A stretch of DNA of 64,000 nucleotides from Flavobacteriaceae bacterium (GCA_016649715.1 JAENXC010000003.1:154025-218024), one strand, 5' to 3'. Positions 42,060 through 50,869 are shown, numbered from the stretch's first letter. Notes: generated by a model from the sequence alone, not told the origin. A program made the numbers and translations.

Positions 42060-42650
42060 TTACACCTTTTTATTTTGTTGATCCTTAAGCTCCAAATTCA
42101 CAATGGAATCTTTGTAGCGTTGTTGTTTTTTAAGTTCGGTTTCTTCGTCTTCCTTTCTTTGGAAATCGATATTGTCTTTCTGAAATTTTTCGTTCAACTG
42201 GACAATTAGGTTTTTTATGGCAATGTTCATTTCTTCCAAAGATTGCTGCACTTTTAAAGAATCAATCGTTGCGCGATGCGAAGTTTGAAATAGCAATTCT
42301 GAACGGGTTTTAAGCACCAACAACCTGCTATTGATGGGTTTGGTGTTCAGCGTGTCCGGGATGTTTTTGAACAGCGAATCGGAATATTGCCGCAAAAGTT
42401 CGGAACGGTTGCGAAGGTCTTGGTAATTGCTTCCGTTCGCTTTTTTTGCTTCCGAAAGAAAATCTTCCAAAACCCCCCAATGCACGGCTTGTTCTTTTGC
42501 CGGAGGAGAAAGTTCTGGAAAATCATAGCCCTTATCGCCAAAAATTATGGAAGCATCGTTTGCAGGTGATTGGTTTTGGTCTTCTTCCGAAGAATTTCTG
42601 CAGGAAAAAATAAAAGTTGCTACAATTAATAGCGGGATTATATACTTCAT
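42060..42650 (-). CDS. Coiled-coil lipoprotein of unknown function
   Basis: A 196-residue protein starting MKYIIPLLIVATFIFSC, with a lipobox Cys. The mature part has long helical, charged stretches (FLSEAKKANGSNYQDLRNRSE, LRQYSDSLFKNIPDTLNTK, and a C-terminal KxDNIDFQRKEDEETELKKQQ coiled coil). It is probably anchored in the envelope. No family is recognised. The ATG is chosen because upstream residues of the open frame include repeat DNA and would bury the signal. Confidence 0.6.
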   Translation of the reverse strand: MKYIIPLLIVATFIFSCRNSSEEDQNQSPANDASIIFGDKGYDFPELSPPAKEQAVHWGVLEDFLSEAKKANGSNYQDLRNRSELLRQYSDSLFKNIPDTLNTKPINSRLLVLKTRSELLFQTSHRATIDSLKVQQSLEEMNIAIKNLIVQLNEKFQKDNIDFQRKEDEETELKKQQRYKDSIVNLELKDQQNKKV

Positions 42651-42761
42651 AAAAAATAAAAAACGCACAAAGATACTGGTTATTAACCAAATGGCGCATA
42701 AAATATTGATTCTACACGAATGTTTTTGAACAATTGATTTCAAATATTTAAAAAAAATGAC

Positions 42762-42836
42762 ATAAGACATTTGGACATAGGACATAAGACTAAAAAATCT
42801 GTCGTACGTCTTAAGTCTTTTTGTCTTATATCCATC
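42762..42836. repeat. Repeat with ACATAAGACAT units and an inverted arm
   Basis: ATGACATAAGACATTTGGAC, ATAGGACATAAGAC and the inverse GTCTTAAGTCTTTTTGTCTT form a loose palindrome between the lipoprotein and tdh genes. Confidence 0.5.
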
Positions 42837-42944
42837 TTTACCAGATTTCATTTTATTCCACATAAAAAAAGTAGAACAAAATTTTTAGATATTGTGAACT
42901 GTGATTATCTGTATATTTACACTTCATTTTTAAAATTCAAACGG

Positions 42945-43892
42945 ATGAAGAAGCGGATTCTTATTATTGGCGCCTGCGGACAGATAGGTACTGAATTAAC
43001 AATATATCTTCGGAATAAATTCGGGAAACACAAAGTAATAGCGAGCGACATACGCGAAGGCGATAAAGAGTTGATGAAAAGCGGTCCGTTCGAGATTTTG
43101 GACGCTATGGATTACAATGCGGTTGAAGAAGTAGTGATACGCCACGAAATAACCGATGTTTATTTGATGGCAGCAATGCTTTCGGCTACGGCGGAAAAAT
43201 TCCCAATGAAGGGCTGGAACCTGAATATGAATGCGCTTTTCCACATTTTGAATTTGGCAAAGGAAAAAAAGATTGAAAAAATATTCTGGCCTTCCAGCAT
43301 CGCTGTTTTTGGCCCTACCACTCCTAAAACAGATACGCCACAACGCACAGTTATGGAACCCAGTACCGTTTATGGCATAAGCAAACAAACTGGCGAGCGC
43401 TGGTGTGAGTATTATTTCAACCGTTATGGAGTGGATGTTCGAAGCATTCGTTATCCGGGACTTATAAGTTATAAAACCCTTCCGGGCGGTGGCACCACAG
43501 ATTATGCCGTGGATATATACCACAAGGCCCTAAAACATAAAAAATACATTTGCTTCTTAAATGCTGAAACCACCCTGCCCATGATGTTTATGGATGACGC
43601 AATAAGAGCAACCGTGGGCATAATGGAGGTCGAAAGTGAGAAGGTAAAAATACGAAGCTCGTACAATCTTTCTGCAATGAGTTTTGATCCCGAGGGAATT
43701 ACGGAAAGTATCCAAAAATACATACCTGAATTTAAAATAAGTTACGAGCCAGATTTTAGACAGGCCATTGCAGACAGTTGGCCACAAAGTATTGATGACA
43801 GTGAAGCGCGAAAAGATTGGGGCTGGCAGAGTAAAATCACTTTAGATGAAATGACGCAGATAATGCTTGAAAATTTGAAGGAAAAGTATTGA
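42945..43892 (+). CDS. tdh: L-threonine 3-dehydrogenase, short-chain (epimerase-like) type
   Basis: A 315-residue enzyme that oxidises L-threonine to 2-amino-3-ketobutyrate with NAD+. MKKRILIIGACGQIGTEL is the nucleotide-binding start; YLMAAMLSATAEKFP, FWPSSIAVFGPTTP, STVYGISKQTGERWCEYYF (Tyr and Lys of the YxxxK pair) and SIRYPGLISYKTLPGGGTTDYA follow. I remember this pattern from the Flavobacterium frigidimaris enzyme. The upstream in-frame codons are repeat DNA, so ATG 42945 is the start. Confidence 0.9.
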   Translation: MKKRILIIGACGQIGTELTIYLRNKFGKHKVIASDIREGDKELMKSGPFEILDAMDYNAVEEVVIRHEITDVYLMAAMLSATAEKFPMKGWNLNMNALFHILNLAKEKKIEKIFWPSSIAVFGPTTPKTDTPQRTVMEPSTVYGISKQTGERWCEYYFNRYGVDVRSIRYPGLISYKTLPGGGTTDYAVDIYHKALKHKKYICFLNAETTLPMMFMDDAIRATVGIMEVESEKVKIRSSYNLSAMSFDPEGITESIQKYIPEFKISYEPDFRQAIADSWPQSIDDSEARKDWGWQSKITLDEMTQIMLENLKEKY

Positions 43893-44018
43893 TTTTTAGT
43901 TATGGGTTATGAGTGTTGAGAATGAAAAACCATTACTAAATAAGCATTTTAAACTTCAATATTTAGACCACTACCAACTAAAGACTACCATCTACAAACT
44001 TTTTAGTAGCCTCACCAA

Positions 44019-44034
44019 CCCCGAAGTGTCGGGG
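44019..44034. repeat. Repeat family F (CCCCGAAGTGTCGGGG)
   Basis: A 16-base palindrome with one mismatched pair in the pseudo-tRNA region. Second copy CCCCGAAACTTCGGGG at 44058-44073; third TCCCGAAGTTTCGGGA at 58175-58190. Confidence 0.65.
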
Positions 44035-44057
44035 GAACTTGGATCTAAAGTTTAGGA

Positions 44058-44073
44058 CCCCGAAACTTCGGGG
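44058..44073. repeat. Repeat family F (CCCCGAAACTTCGGGG)
   Basis: Sixteen-base palindrome directly after the anticodon-stem match of the pseudo-tRNA. Confidence 0.65.
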
Positions 44074-44091
44074 CTATTCCCTGCCCGCCAT

Positions 44092-44166
44092 TGGTGATCC
44101 CACCAGGACTCGAACCTGGATCTAGAGTTTAGGAAACTCCTATTCTATCCCTTGAACTATGGGACC
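44092..44166 (-). tRNA. tRNA-Arg (anticodon CCT)
   Basis: Cloverleaf on the minus strand: acceptor GGTCCCA/TGGGATC, D stem GTTC/GAAT, anticodon stem GGAGT/ACTCT with loop TTCCTAA (anticodon CCT, reads AGG), T stem CCAGG/CCTGG with TTCGAGT loop, discriminator A, and an encoded CCA at 44094-44092. The D loop is short. It is flanked on both sides by fragments of a decayed copy. Confidence 0.93.
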
Positions 44167-44194
44167 AAAAAAAATTCAAGGATTGGCAGGCGGG

Positions 44195-44215
44195 TATCCA
44201 TTGAACTATGAGGCC
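44195..44215 (-). pseudogene. Decayed tRNA-Arg fragment (5' half)
   Basis: TATCCATTGAACTATGAGG and CC correspond to the D-arm and acceptor side of the intact tRNA (TATCCCTTGAACTATGGGA and CC), with three differences. It begins directly after a GGCAGGCGGG repeat piece at 44185-44194. Confidence 0.5.
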
Positions 44216-44327
44216 TTTTTTAAGAAGGTGTAAATTTAGGTATTTTAGATTCATTTTTAATGAAAGTAAAAATGAAGGATTATATTTTTTTGAAAAGAAG
44301 ATGGTGTTTTGACCTCCAAAAACACAA

Positions 44328-44354
44328 AAGCCTCTACATTTCTGTAAAGGCTTT
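44328..44354 (-). terminator. Terminator after tRNA-Asn
   Basis: AAAGCCTCTACA and TGTAAAGGCTTT pair around TTTC, 11 bases downstream of the tRNA on the minus strand. Confidence 0.6.
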
Positions 44355-44365
44355 GTCTAACTGTG

Positions 44366-44439
44366 CTCCTCCTCTTGGGCTCGAACCAAGGACCCTCTGA
44401 TTAACAGTCAGATGCTCTAACCAACTGAGCTAAGAAGGA
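44366..44439 (-). tRNA. tRNA-Asn (anticodon GTT)
   Basis: Cloverleaf on the minus strand: acceptor TCCTTCT/AGGAGGA, D arm GCTCAGTTGGTTAGAGC, anticodon stem TCTGA/TCAGA with loop CTGTTAA (anticodon GTT), T stem CTTGG/CCAAG with TTCGAGC. Discriminator G; CCA is not encoded. Confidence 0.95.
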
Positions 44440-44552
44440 ATTTTGCGTTAGCGGTTGCAAATATACCTATTTTTTAATTCCATCAAAACAAAAAATAAAA
44501 ACTTTGTGAATTTTGTTTTTAGGAATCGAAGGCGCCGAAATTATAGGAAAAT

Positions 44553-45287
44553 TTATAGTGCTTTAACTTCCTTAAGCAGCTTGATGCTGGTCTGCGAAGT
44601 GCTTTTGGCAAGTACCGCTTTGGCCTCTTTAATCTTGTTTTCTTTTAAAAATGCCAAAGCTAAATAGTATTGGGTGTCTTCATAAAAGGTACTTTCGGTT
44701 TTCTCTTTTGCCGATTGTAGATATTTTTCGGCTTGGCGAGCGTTGCCTTTTGCCAAATTTGCAACACCCAAAAAGTAAACCAAGGTGTCGTTCTCTGGAT
44801 TGGCGGCATAAAGCGTCTCCCAATGCAAGATGGCTTCAGCGTATTCTTTGCGTTTGTAGTTAACCATTCCGTAATAAAATTCATAATTAGAGGAGGTGCC
44901 CATAGTGGTGGGTAGCCCGGGGTCTGGTTTAAAATTTGCCGCAAATACTTTTTGGGATGAATTCCCATTGCTCAAAATTGCCCAAGTGCTTACCGAGACA
45001 AGTATTAAAAACGAAGCGGCCAATGCCAGCCAACCGGGTGACAACCAATTTTTTTCTGGCACTTCCACTATTTCTGCGTGAAAATCGCCAAAAGAATTTT
45101 TAAGGTTGTGCTCTTCCACTCCTCTAATCAAGGCTTCCTGCTCCAAAACCAAGGCGCGGAAGTCTGGAAATAGTTTCATTCGTTCCTTAAACTCGGTTTG
45201 GGCATCAGCGTCCAGAGTGTTCAACAAGTAAGCATCAATAAGCTCCTGTGTTTCCTGATTGTTCTGTATTTTGTTATTTGGGTCCAT
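44553..45287 (-). CDS. Anti-sigma-like membrane protein with tetratricopeptide repeats
   Basis: A 244-residue protein. The cytoplasmic part (ELIDAYLLNTLDADAQTEFKERMKLFPDF) resembles the zinc-free anti-sigma N-terminus; a membrane helix (WLALAASFLILVSVSTWAIL) follows; the periplasmic part carries two or three TPR units (YEFYYGMVNYKRKEYAEAILHWETLY, DTLVYFLGVANLAKGNARQAEKYLQSA as landmarks). The start lies 14 bases inside the sigma gene upstream, a strong sign of coupling. It probably holds that sigma factor inactive until an envelope signal reaches the TPR part. Confidence 0.78.
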   Translation of the reverse strand: MDPNNKIQNNQETQELIDAYLLNTLDADAQTEFKERMKLFPDFRALVLEQEALIRGVEEHNLKNSFGDFHAEIVEVPEKNWLSPGWLALAASFLILVSVSTWAILSNGNSSQKVFAANFKPDPGLPTTMGTSSNYEFYYGMVNYKRKEYAEAILHWETLYAANPENDTLVYFLGVANLAKGNARQAEKYLQSAKEKTESTFYEDTQYYLALAFLKENKIKEAKAVLAKSTSQTSIKLLKEVKAL

Positions 45288-45861
45288 TGGGGATAATTTG
45301 GGCCATTTTTTTTAATTGGTCTTGGCATCGGTATTTCGCGTTGCGGGCGGATGCTTCGTCCATCTCCATTATTTCAGCTATTTCTTTAAAAGATTTCCGC
45401 TCAAAATAGAAAAGTTTCAACAACAACTGGCAGCGTTCGCCAAGTTGGTTTAAGGAATCCATAATCAGTTTTATTTTTCTGTTCTGGGCTTCGTTTTCAT
45501 CTGTATCGGATTCGTCATATTCCAATTCCCGGTTTATGAAAGTTGTGTTTTTATACCTTATGGAACGTACTTGGTCCAACCATTTATGTTTTGCAATCTG
45601 AAAAAGATACCCATTGATAGCGGTTTCACTTTCAGCAGAAAATTTATCGTCTTTTATGTTTCGCCACATTGCCAAAAATGCTTCTTGATATACATCCTTT
45701 GCTTGTTGTGCATCGCCACTGTTTTTTAGTACATAGCGCTTCACTTTTGCAAAATTTGTTTTATACAATTCTTTTAAGGTAAATGCATCATTTTGTTTAA
45801 TGAGCACTACCGTTCTATTAAATGGCAAGTCCTTTATTTTTTGATTGCTGATTTCGCGCAT
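45274..45861 (-). CDS. RNA polymerase sigma-70 family (ECF) factor
   Basis: A 195-residue sigma factor. Region 2: FAKVKRYVLKNSGDAQQAKDVYQEAFLAMWRN with NGYLFQIAKHKWLDQVR; region 4: CQLLLKLFYFERKSFKEIAEIMEMDEASARNAKYRCQDQL (landmarks). The helix-turn-helix is intact. It overlaps its downstream anti-sigma gene by 14 bases. No promoter box was recognised upstream. This is the second sigma/anti-sigma pair of the window; the first is at 4311-6563. Confidence 0.88.
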   Translation of the reverse strand: MREISNQKIKDLPFNRTVVLIKQNDAFTLKELYKTNFAKVKRYVLKNSGDAQQAKDVYQEAFLAMWRNIKDDKFSAESETAINGYLFQIAKHKWLDQVRSIRYKNTTFINRELEYDESDTDENEAQNRKIKLIMDSLNQLGERCQLLLKLFYFERKSFKEIAEIMEMDEASARNAKYRCQDQLKKMAQIIPNGPK

Positions 45862-46057
45862 CGGTTTTAAAACAATACAGAAAGATACAATTTATCTACA
45901 ATCGTTTTAAAATTTTTGGACAACTTAAGTTAAATGGATCTTTTTTGTCGTTTAAAGGAACTAATCCATTGCCAATTTTATTGCCTAAAAGCCGAAATCT
46001 CAACTTCGCCATTTTAAACACATCGAAAAAGGAAAGGAAATGTCATCAAACTATTTC

Positions 46058-46099
46058 AAAAAAAAATACTTCAGAAAGAATTCTGTAGTATTTTTTTTT
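46058..46099 (-). terminator. Terminator of rseP
   Basis: AAAAAAAATACTTCAGAA and TTCTGTAGTATTTTTTTTT form a long A/T-flanked hairpin with one mismatch. It lies 23 bases beyond the rseP stop on the minus strand. Confidence 0.75.
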
Positions 46100-46121
46100 G
46101 AAAATTGATTCTATTGACTAT

Positions 46122-47453
46122 TTATTCAAACAGCCAGCGATAAATATCGTTCCCATTGGCGAAAAGCACTAAAGCAATCAAAATGAAGAAGCCGACCATT
46201 TGGGCGTATTCCATAAACTTGTCGTTCGGTTTTCGGCCTGTTACTATTTCATATAGAAGAAACATTACATGGCCACCATCCAAAGCCGGAATGGGCAGGA
46301 TATTCATAAATGCGAGTATTATTGAAATCAAAGCCGTAGTTGCCCAAAAGCTCTGCCAATTCCACACATCTGGAAAAAGATTGCCGATGGCACCAAAACC
46401 GCCCACTTGCGTAGCTCCTTTTTTGGTGAAAACGTATTTGAATTGTTTAACGTAATCTTTCAACGTATTGTAACCGTAACCAAAACCACCTACGATGCTT
46501 TCGTCCAAAGAGTATTTTATTTCAGTTTTTCCCAATTGTGAAACTAAATCTTTTCCAAAAGTATTTATACCGATTTTCCCTTCTGCGTTCGGAGCAACTC
46601 TTAAAGTATCTTGTTGATTTCCTCGCGCCACAACTATTGTGTTTTCAGTGTTTGCCTCTGTCTTTACCAAATTTTGAAATTCATCGTAGTACTGAACAGG
46701 TTGGCCATTAACCGCAATAATTTTGTCGCCTTTTTGAAAGCCGGCTTCAATGGCGGGATAATCGGGAAGTAGGGTATCTATTGTAGCTGATTGTCGTGGA
46801 ATGAAAGGAAAATGCGTCTCATTCTGAAACATTTTGGTCCCGGCATCCTCGGGAACTGAAATGGTTTCGACCGTTCCGTCGTTGTGTTTCACTTCAACTT
46901 TTGAAACATTTCGCAGAAATAAATATCTGTTGATGTCCAAAACATCATCCAAAGGTTTGCCGTTTACACTTAAAATGTGGTCGCCATCTTGAAAACCGTA
47001 ATCCTTAAATTGTTGCGAAACAGAAAAACCCTGCGGGATGTCTTCATTAGTGGTAATATTTCTTCCGTAGAAATATAGAAGTCCCATATAAATTACAAAC
47101 CCCAAAATAATGTTCACCGTTACCCCACCAAGCATAATAATCAATCGTTGCCATGCCGGTTTACTGCGGAATTCCCAGGGTTGCGGCGGACCTGCCATTT
47201 GTTCCTTGTCCATGCTCTCGTCTATCATTCCAGAAATTTTTACGTAGCCGCCCAAGGGCAACCAACCGATTCCGTAAACGGTTTCGCCTATTTTCTTTTT
47301 GAAAAGTGAAAACTTTACATCAAAGAAAAGGTAGAATTTTTCAACTCTAGTCTTAAAAATTTTTGCGGGAATGAAATGCCCCAATTCATGGAGAACGATT
47401 AGTAATGATAAACTTAAAAGAAGTTGTATAGCTTTAACAGCGAATGGACTCAT
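46122..47453 (-). CDS. rseP: RIP metalloprotease RseP (site-2 protease)
   Basis: A 443-residue inner-membrane zinc protease that cuts anti-sigma factors within the membrane. The first helix holds HELGH (LIVLHELGHFIPAKIF); two PDZ-type domains follow (DHILSVNGKPLDDV and GDKIIAVNGQPVQYYDEF); the third catalytic element NILPIPALDGGH is near the C-terminus. It could act on the two anti-sigma proteins of this window, though that is only inference. It is transcribed alone. Confidence 0.94.
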   Translation of the reverse strand: MSPFAVKAIQLLLSLSLLIVLHELGHFIPAKIFKTRVEKFYLFFDVKFSLFKKKIGETVYGIGWLPLGGYVKISGMIDESMDKEQMAGPPQPWEFRSKPAWQRLIIMLGGVTVNIILGFVIYMGLLYFYGRNITTNEDIPQGFSVSQQFKDYGFQDGDHILSVNGKPLDDVLDINRYLFLRNVSKVEVKHNDGTVETISVPEDAGTKMFQNETHFPFIPRQSATIDTLLPDYPAIEAGFQKGDKIIAVNGQPVQYYDEFQNLVKTEANTENTIVVARGNQQDTLRVAPNAEGKIGINTFGKDLVSQLGKTEIKYSLDESIVGGFGYGYNTLKDYVKQFKYVFTKKGATQVGGFGAIGNLFPDVWNWQSFWATTALISIILAFMNILPIPALDGGHVMFLLYEIVTGRKPNDKFMEYAQMVGFFILIALVLFANGNDIYRWLFE

Positions 47454-47597
47454 AGTTTTTTATATAGATATTTTTATAAATAGTCTCGATGGAAAAATTA
47501 CACTTCACCAAAATCGAGCCTAAAATGATTTTGCTTGCCAGTGTGTCAGTTTCGGCAAAAAAATCGCACAAAAGTAACCTTTTAGAGCTTCCAAAAA

Positions 47598-47625
47598 AAA
47601 TAAGCGGGTCTGTTCCCGCTTATTT
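47598..47625 (-). terminator. Terminator of the M1 peptidase gene
   Basis: AAATAAGCGGG pairs with CCCGCTTATTT around six bases; an A-run to its left gives the U-tract on the minus strand. Confidence 0.8.
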
Positions 47626-47648
47626 GTAGTGTATTCGTGGGGAAAATA

Positions 47649-49580
47649 TTATTTTCTCACAATGGTTTTATTGAAAACCCCTTCCGCAGTTTCAATTTTA
47701 AAAAACAAAATACCTTTTGAAAACCTTGAAACATCAATGGTTTCTGAATAGGCTTCGGAGTAAAGCAATTGTCCCAAAGCGTTGTAAATACGAACTTGGT
47801 TCACTTGCAATGACTCTGGTTTGTGAAGATTGATAACGCCCGAAGTAGGATTGGGATATAAAACCAATTGTTGGTCCAAAGCCAAATCATCAGTGCCGAG
47901 TATAACTTGGTTGTTTTTTGAAATAATATCGTGTTCGGGGTCAAATTGAACACTTTGTATTGTAAAAGGCACTACAGGCTGAAAAGCCTGATTGTTAAAA
48001 GTGTTGTCCAAAACAATATCCAGCGTTTCGCCCTGTGTTCCATGAATCCTCAATGGAACCGGCACTTCAAAATACGACACGGAAGGATCGCTTTGGGTCT
48101 GTGATATTTTCACATTCATGATTCCCGCATTGGCTTGGTTCCAACTAATGGTAAAACGTGGGTAGCCTTCGTCATAAATCCAGTCATTAAAAAATTCGGA
48201 AAGGTTTTCCCCGCTGGCTGTTTCCATATTTCTGATGAGGTCTGGGGTTTTCGCGTAGCCATAAGCGAGCGCGGGATCGTCCAAATAATCTTTTAAGCCT
48301 TGAAAGAAAACGGCATCGCCCAATTTTTTGCGGAGCATATTCAAAACCATAGAACCTTTATTATAGGTAAGCCTACTGCTGAAAATTCTGTTTACGGAAG
48401 TGGTATCCTGCGCAGGAACATATACAGAACCATCGGGATAATCTGTAATGGAATTTATTTGGTCCTGTTTCCAAGTTCTAAAAGCCGATTGGCCATCCAT
48501 ATTCTCAATTACCATTCCTGCCAAATAAGTGGCAAAACCCTCATTGAGCCATATATCCTGCCAGCTTCCACAGGTTACCTTGTCGCCAAACCATTGGTGG
48601 CCCAGTTCGTGTGCAATAAGTCCGCGACTAAGCCCGCCCATAAATGAAACGGTGGTATGTTCCATACCGCCACCCCAGCCAAATTCGGCGTGGCCATATT
48701 TTTCATCAGCATAAGGATAGGGTTCAAAGAGATCTGCGTAAAGATTTATTAAATCTACAGTTACAGGAGTACGAGCTTGTGCGTAAGCAAGGTCTTCGGG
48801 ATAAATATAGTTTACAACATCAAAAGGATTTCCGTTGTTGGCAACGGTATGTGTATAAACGGTATAATTGGTTACCGCAATGGCCACCAAATAGGCAGGA
48901 ATGGGATGTTGGTGCTTATAATGCGTTGTTTTGTTGCTGCCATTTATTGTTTGGCTCAATTCCAAACCGTTGGAAACCGCCACATATTCTTCATTGGAAG
49001 GGTTGAAACGCGGCGAGGTAATGTAAACATCCAGTATATCTATTTTATCAATCAGATCCTGTTTGCAGGGCCACCAAGCTTTTGCGCCAAAAGGTTCCGA
49101 AAGCGTCCACAAAACGGGGTCGCCGTTGTGGGTATCCACCTCAAAAGAACCGAACCCAGAACTTATCGGGTTTCCGGAATAACTAACGGAAAGTGAATCC
49201 AAAACGCCCTGGTTCTGCATCTGCGGCAGGGTTATCACAACCTCATCATTGTTGTTTTGTGTAAAGGAAAGCGGAGTGCCGCGTTGCAAAACCTGCGAAA
49301 CGGTCATATTGTTCACAAGCTCAAAAGTGATTGAGTTCATGTTTTCTTTCGCCTCAAAATGGGAAGTGACAGTTCCAGTAATAAAAGGTTGTGTAGGATC
49401 TACGGTCAATTCCAACCGTGCATATTTAATGTCGTAATTGCCAGTGTTCATGTTGCGCTGTGTTGTAAAGAGGCCCGTAGCGGCTTTGGCCTCAGCTTCG
49501 CTGATGTCTTCCGACTGAAAATTTTGTGAAAAGGAAAAAAGGGAAATCAAAAATAAAAAGGGGAGTACTAATGCTTTCAT
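47649..49580 (-). CDS. M1 family metallopeptidase with T9SS sorting domain
   Basis: A 643-residue secreted aminopeptidase. Signal peptide MKALVLPFLFLISLFSFSQ; zinc motif HELGHQWFGDKVT with the third ligand in NEGFATYLAG; the usual GxMEN motif reads GGGMEH, a form I recall in this bacteroidete branch. The C-terminus is a type A sorting tail (LYPNPTSGVINLHKPE ... FNKTIVRK), so it should be exported through the type IX system, as the M4 protease. It has its own terminator. Confidence 0.92.
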   Translation of the reverse strand: MKALVLPFLFLISLFSFSQNFQSEDISEAEAKAATGLFTTQRNMNTGNYDIKYARLELTVDPTQPFITGTVTSHFEAKENMNSITFELVNNMTVSQVLQRGTPLSFTQNNNDEVVITLPQMQNQGVLDSLSVSYSGNPISSGFGSFEVDTHNGDPVLWTLSEPFGAKAWWPCKQDLIDKIDILDVYITSPRFNPSNEEYVAVSNGLELSQTINGSNKTTHYKHQHPIPAYLVAIAVTNYTVYTHTVANNGNPFDVVNYIYPEDLAYAQARTPVTVDLINLYADLFEPYPYADEKYGHAEFGWGGGMEHTTVSFMGGLSRGLIAHELGHQWFGDKVTCGSWQDIWLNEGFATYLAGMVIENMDGQSAFRTWKQDQINSITDYPDGSVYVPAQDTTSVNRIFSSRLTYNKGSMVLNMLRKKLGDAVFFQGLKDYLDDPALAYGYAKTPDLIRNMETASGENLSEFFNDWIYDEGYPRFTISWNQANAGIMNVKISQTQSDPSVSYFEVPVPLRIHGTQGETLDIVLDNTFNNQAFQPVVPFTIQSVQFDPEHDIISKNNQVILGTDDLALDQQLVLYPNPTSGVINLHKPESLQVNQVRIYNALGQLLYSEAYSETIDVSRFSKGILFFKIETAEGVFNKTIVRK

Positions 49581-49718
49581 TTGGATGTGTTTATTTAAAT
49601 TATGGTTTAGTTGAAATTCGCTAGACTATCCTAAAGGTGGAAAGAGAAATAAATCAAAAGGCTCATTTCAATATGAAATTAGGCTGTTAAAAGTATTCAT
49701 TTTGATATTATTAGGAAG

Positions 49719-49726
49719 TATTTTTG
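49719..49726 (+). promoter_or_regulatory. -7 promoter box for the Sco gene
   Basis: TATTTTTG, 37 bases before the ATG at 49764. A TTTG lies 14 bases upstream, closer than usual. Confidence 0.35.
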
Positions 49727-49763
49727 CACCCAAATATGTGCTTTCAGTCTAAAATTTAACGCA

Positions 49764-50435
49764 ATGCTTACTTTTTTTGGGAAATATAAATTCTTCGCAA
49801 TTTTCTTTCTTGTCCTTTCAATCTTCATTATTTCAATTATTTATCAAATAATGAAACCCACGGAAGTATTGAAAATATACCAGCCTGCCGATGTTTCTGC
49901 GGAACTTGTGGACACCACCCTACAATATGTAAAAAAATACCACACCATTGCCGATTTCAGTTTGACCAACCAAAATGGAAAGACCATCACGCAAAAAGAC
50001 TACGAAGACAAAATATATGTCGCCGATTTTTTCTTTACTACCTGCCAGACTATTTGCCCGATAATGACCGACCACATGGCTGATTTACAGGAAAAGCTGA
50101 AAAATGACGATGCCGTTATGCTGCTGTCGCACACTGTAACCCCAGAAATAGATACCGTTGCCCAACTTAAAAAATACGCTCTGGAAAAAGGCGTTAACGA
50201 TGCCAAATGGAACTTGGTTACCGGCGATAAAAAAGAAATCTACGACCTCGCCAGAAAGTCTTATTTGGCGGCCAAGGACGTACCTTTTTCAGAAAATGAT
50301 CTCGTCCACACTGAAAATTTTGTTCTGGTGGACAAAAAAAAGCGAATCCGCGGTTTTTATGATGGTACGGACCCTAAAGCTATTGAAAAGCTTCTGCACG
50401 ATATTAAGGTTTTGGAAAAGGAAAAAGCCCCCTAA
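49764..50435 (+). CDS. SCO1/SenC-type copper chaperone
   Basis: A 223-residue thioredoxin-fold protein with an N-terminal membrane anchor (FAIFFLVLSIFIISIIY). The copper-binding CxxxC is in FFTTCQTICPIM, and the distal His is in LVHTENFVLVD. Family members deliver copper to the CuA site of cytochrome c oxidase or handle thiols. The last residues (EKEKAP) and the stop codon come from a family B repeat, as in trhO. It lies upstream of the iron-uptake genes. Confidence 0.9.
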   Translation: MLTFFGKYKFFAIFFLVLSIFIISIIYQIMKPTEVLKIYQPADVSAELVDTTLQYVKKYHTIADFSLTNQNGKTITQKDYEDKIYVADFFFTTCQTICPIMTDHMADLQEKLKNDDAVMLLSHTVTPEIDTVAQLKKYALEKGVNDAKWNLVTGDKKEIYDLARKSYLAAKDVPFSENDLVHTENFVLVDKKKRIRGFYDGTDPKAIEKLLHDIKVLEKEKAP

Positions 50436-50450
50436 CCCCCAAAGGGGGAA
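50422..50450. repeat. Repeat family B at the end of the Sco gene
   Basis: AAAAAGCCCCCTAACCCCC and AAAGGGGGAAC: the TAA within the repeat is the stop codon. Confidence 0.6.
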
Positions 50451-50568
50451 CAAAACATTCATTCTAATAATATTCAACATTAAGAAAGCGTCTGCTTTTA
50501 CCAAAACTTTCAAAAATTCTTCCGAAAATAATTCTGAATCCATCATTCCCATTCTAAATTAAATCCAT

Positions 50569-50576
50569 TACTTTTG
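50569..50576 (+). promoter_or_regulatory. -7 promoter box for feoAB
   Basis: TACTTTTG, 27 bases before the feoA ATG. A TTCTAAAT half-site like the arm of the hemA palindrome is found at 50552-50559 (ATTCTAAATT). Confidence 0.4.
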
Positions 50577-50603
50577 CCTTGTTTAAATTCAATCTAAATA
50601 AAA

Positions 50604-50831
50604 ATGGTCTTAACAATCGCTTCACTTAAAAAAGGACAACGTGGCATAATCAAAGAATTTTCAGTGGATGTGGTCCCATTGAAACTTTTGGAAATGGGCT
50701 GCCTTCCCGGCAATGAGGTTTCATTGGTCCAAATAGCCCCATTCAACGACCCTTTGTACCTCAACATCAACGGCAGTCATCTCGCCATCCGCAAAGAAAC
50801 CGCCAGCTTGATTGAAATTGAATTGATATAA
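50604..50831 (+). CDS. feoA: Ferrous iron transport protein A
   Basis: A 75-residue SH3-like cytoplasmic protein (TIASLKKGQRGIIKEF, LLEMGCLPGNEVSLVQIAPFNDPLY, LAIRKETASLIEIE). FeoA supports the FeoB transporter, perhaps through its G domain. The gene lies 38 bases before feoB. Its small size and pattern are standard. Confidence 0.93.
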   Translation: MVLTIASLKKGQRGIIKEFSVDVVPLKLLEMGCLPGNEVSLVQIAPFNDPLYLNINGSHLAIRKETASLIEIELI

Positions 50832-50869
50832 TTTTAAAAAGAATCGCCTTTTCTTAGCGAAGCCGAAAT

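Larger units (their letters stand above)
44011..44080 (-). pseudogene. Decayed tRNA-Arg fragment (3' half) with repeat inserts
   Basis: The stretch AACTTGGATCTAAAGTTTAG at 44037-44056 matches AACCTGGATCTAGAGTTTAG of the intact tRNA at all but two positions. Two family F palindromes (44019-44034 and 44058-44073) sit where its T-arm and anticodon loop would be. It ends with CTATTCC, matching the D-arm side. Confidence 0.5.

Noticed and set aside
45862..46057. Possible small gene between the second sigma factor and rseP
   Set aside because: Short frames only, none with start context; apart from the rseP terminator nothing is seen.
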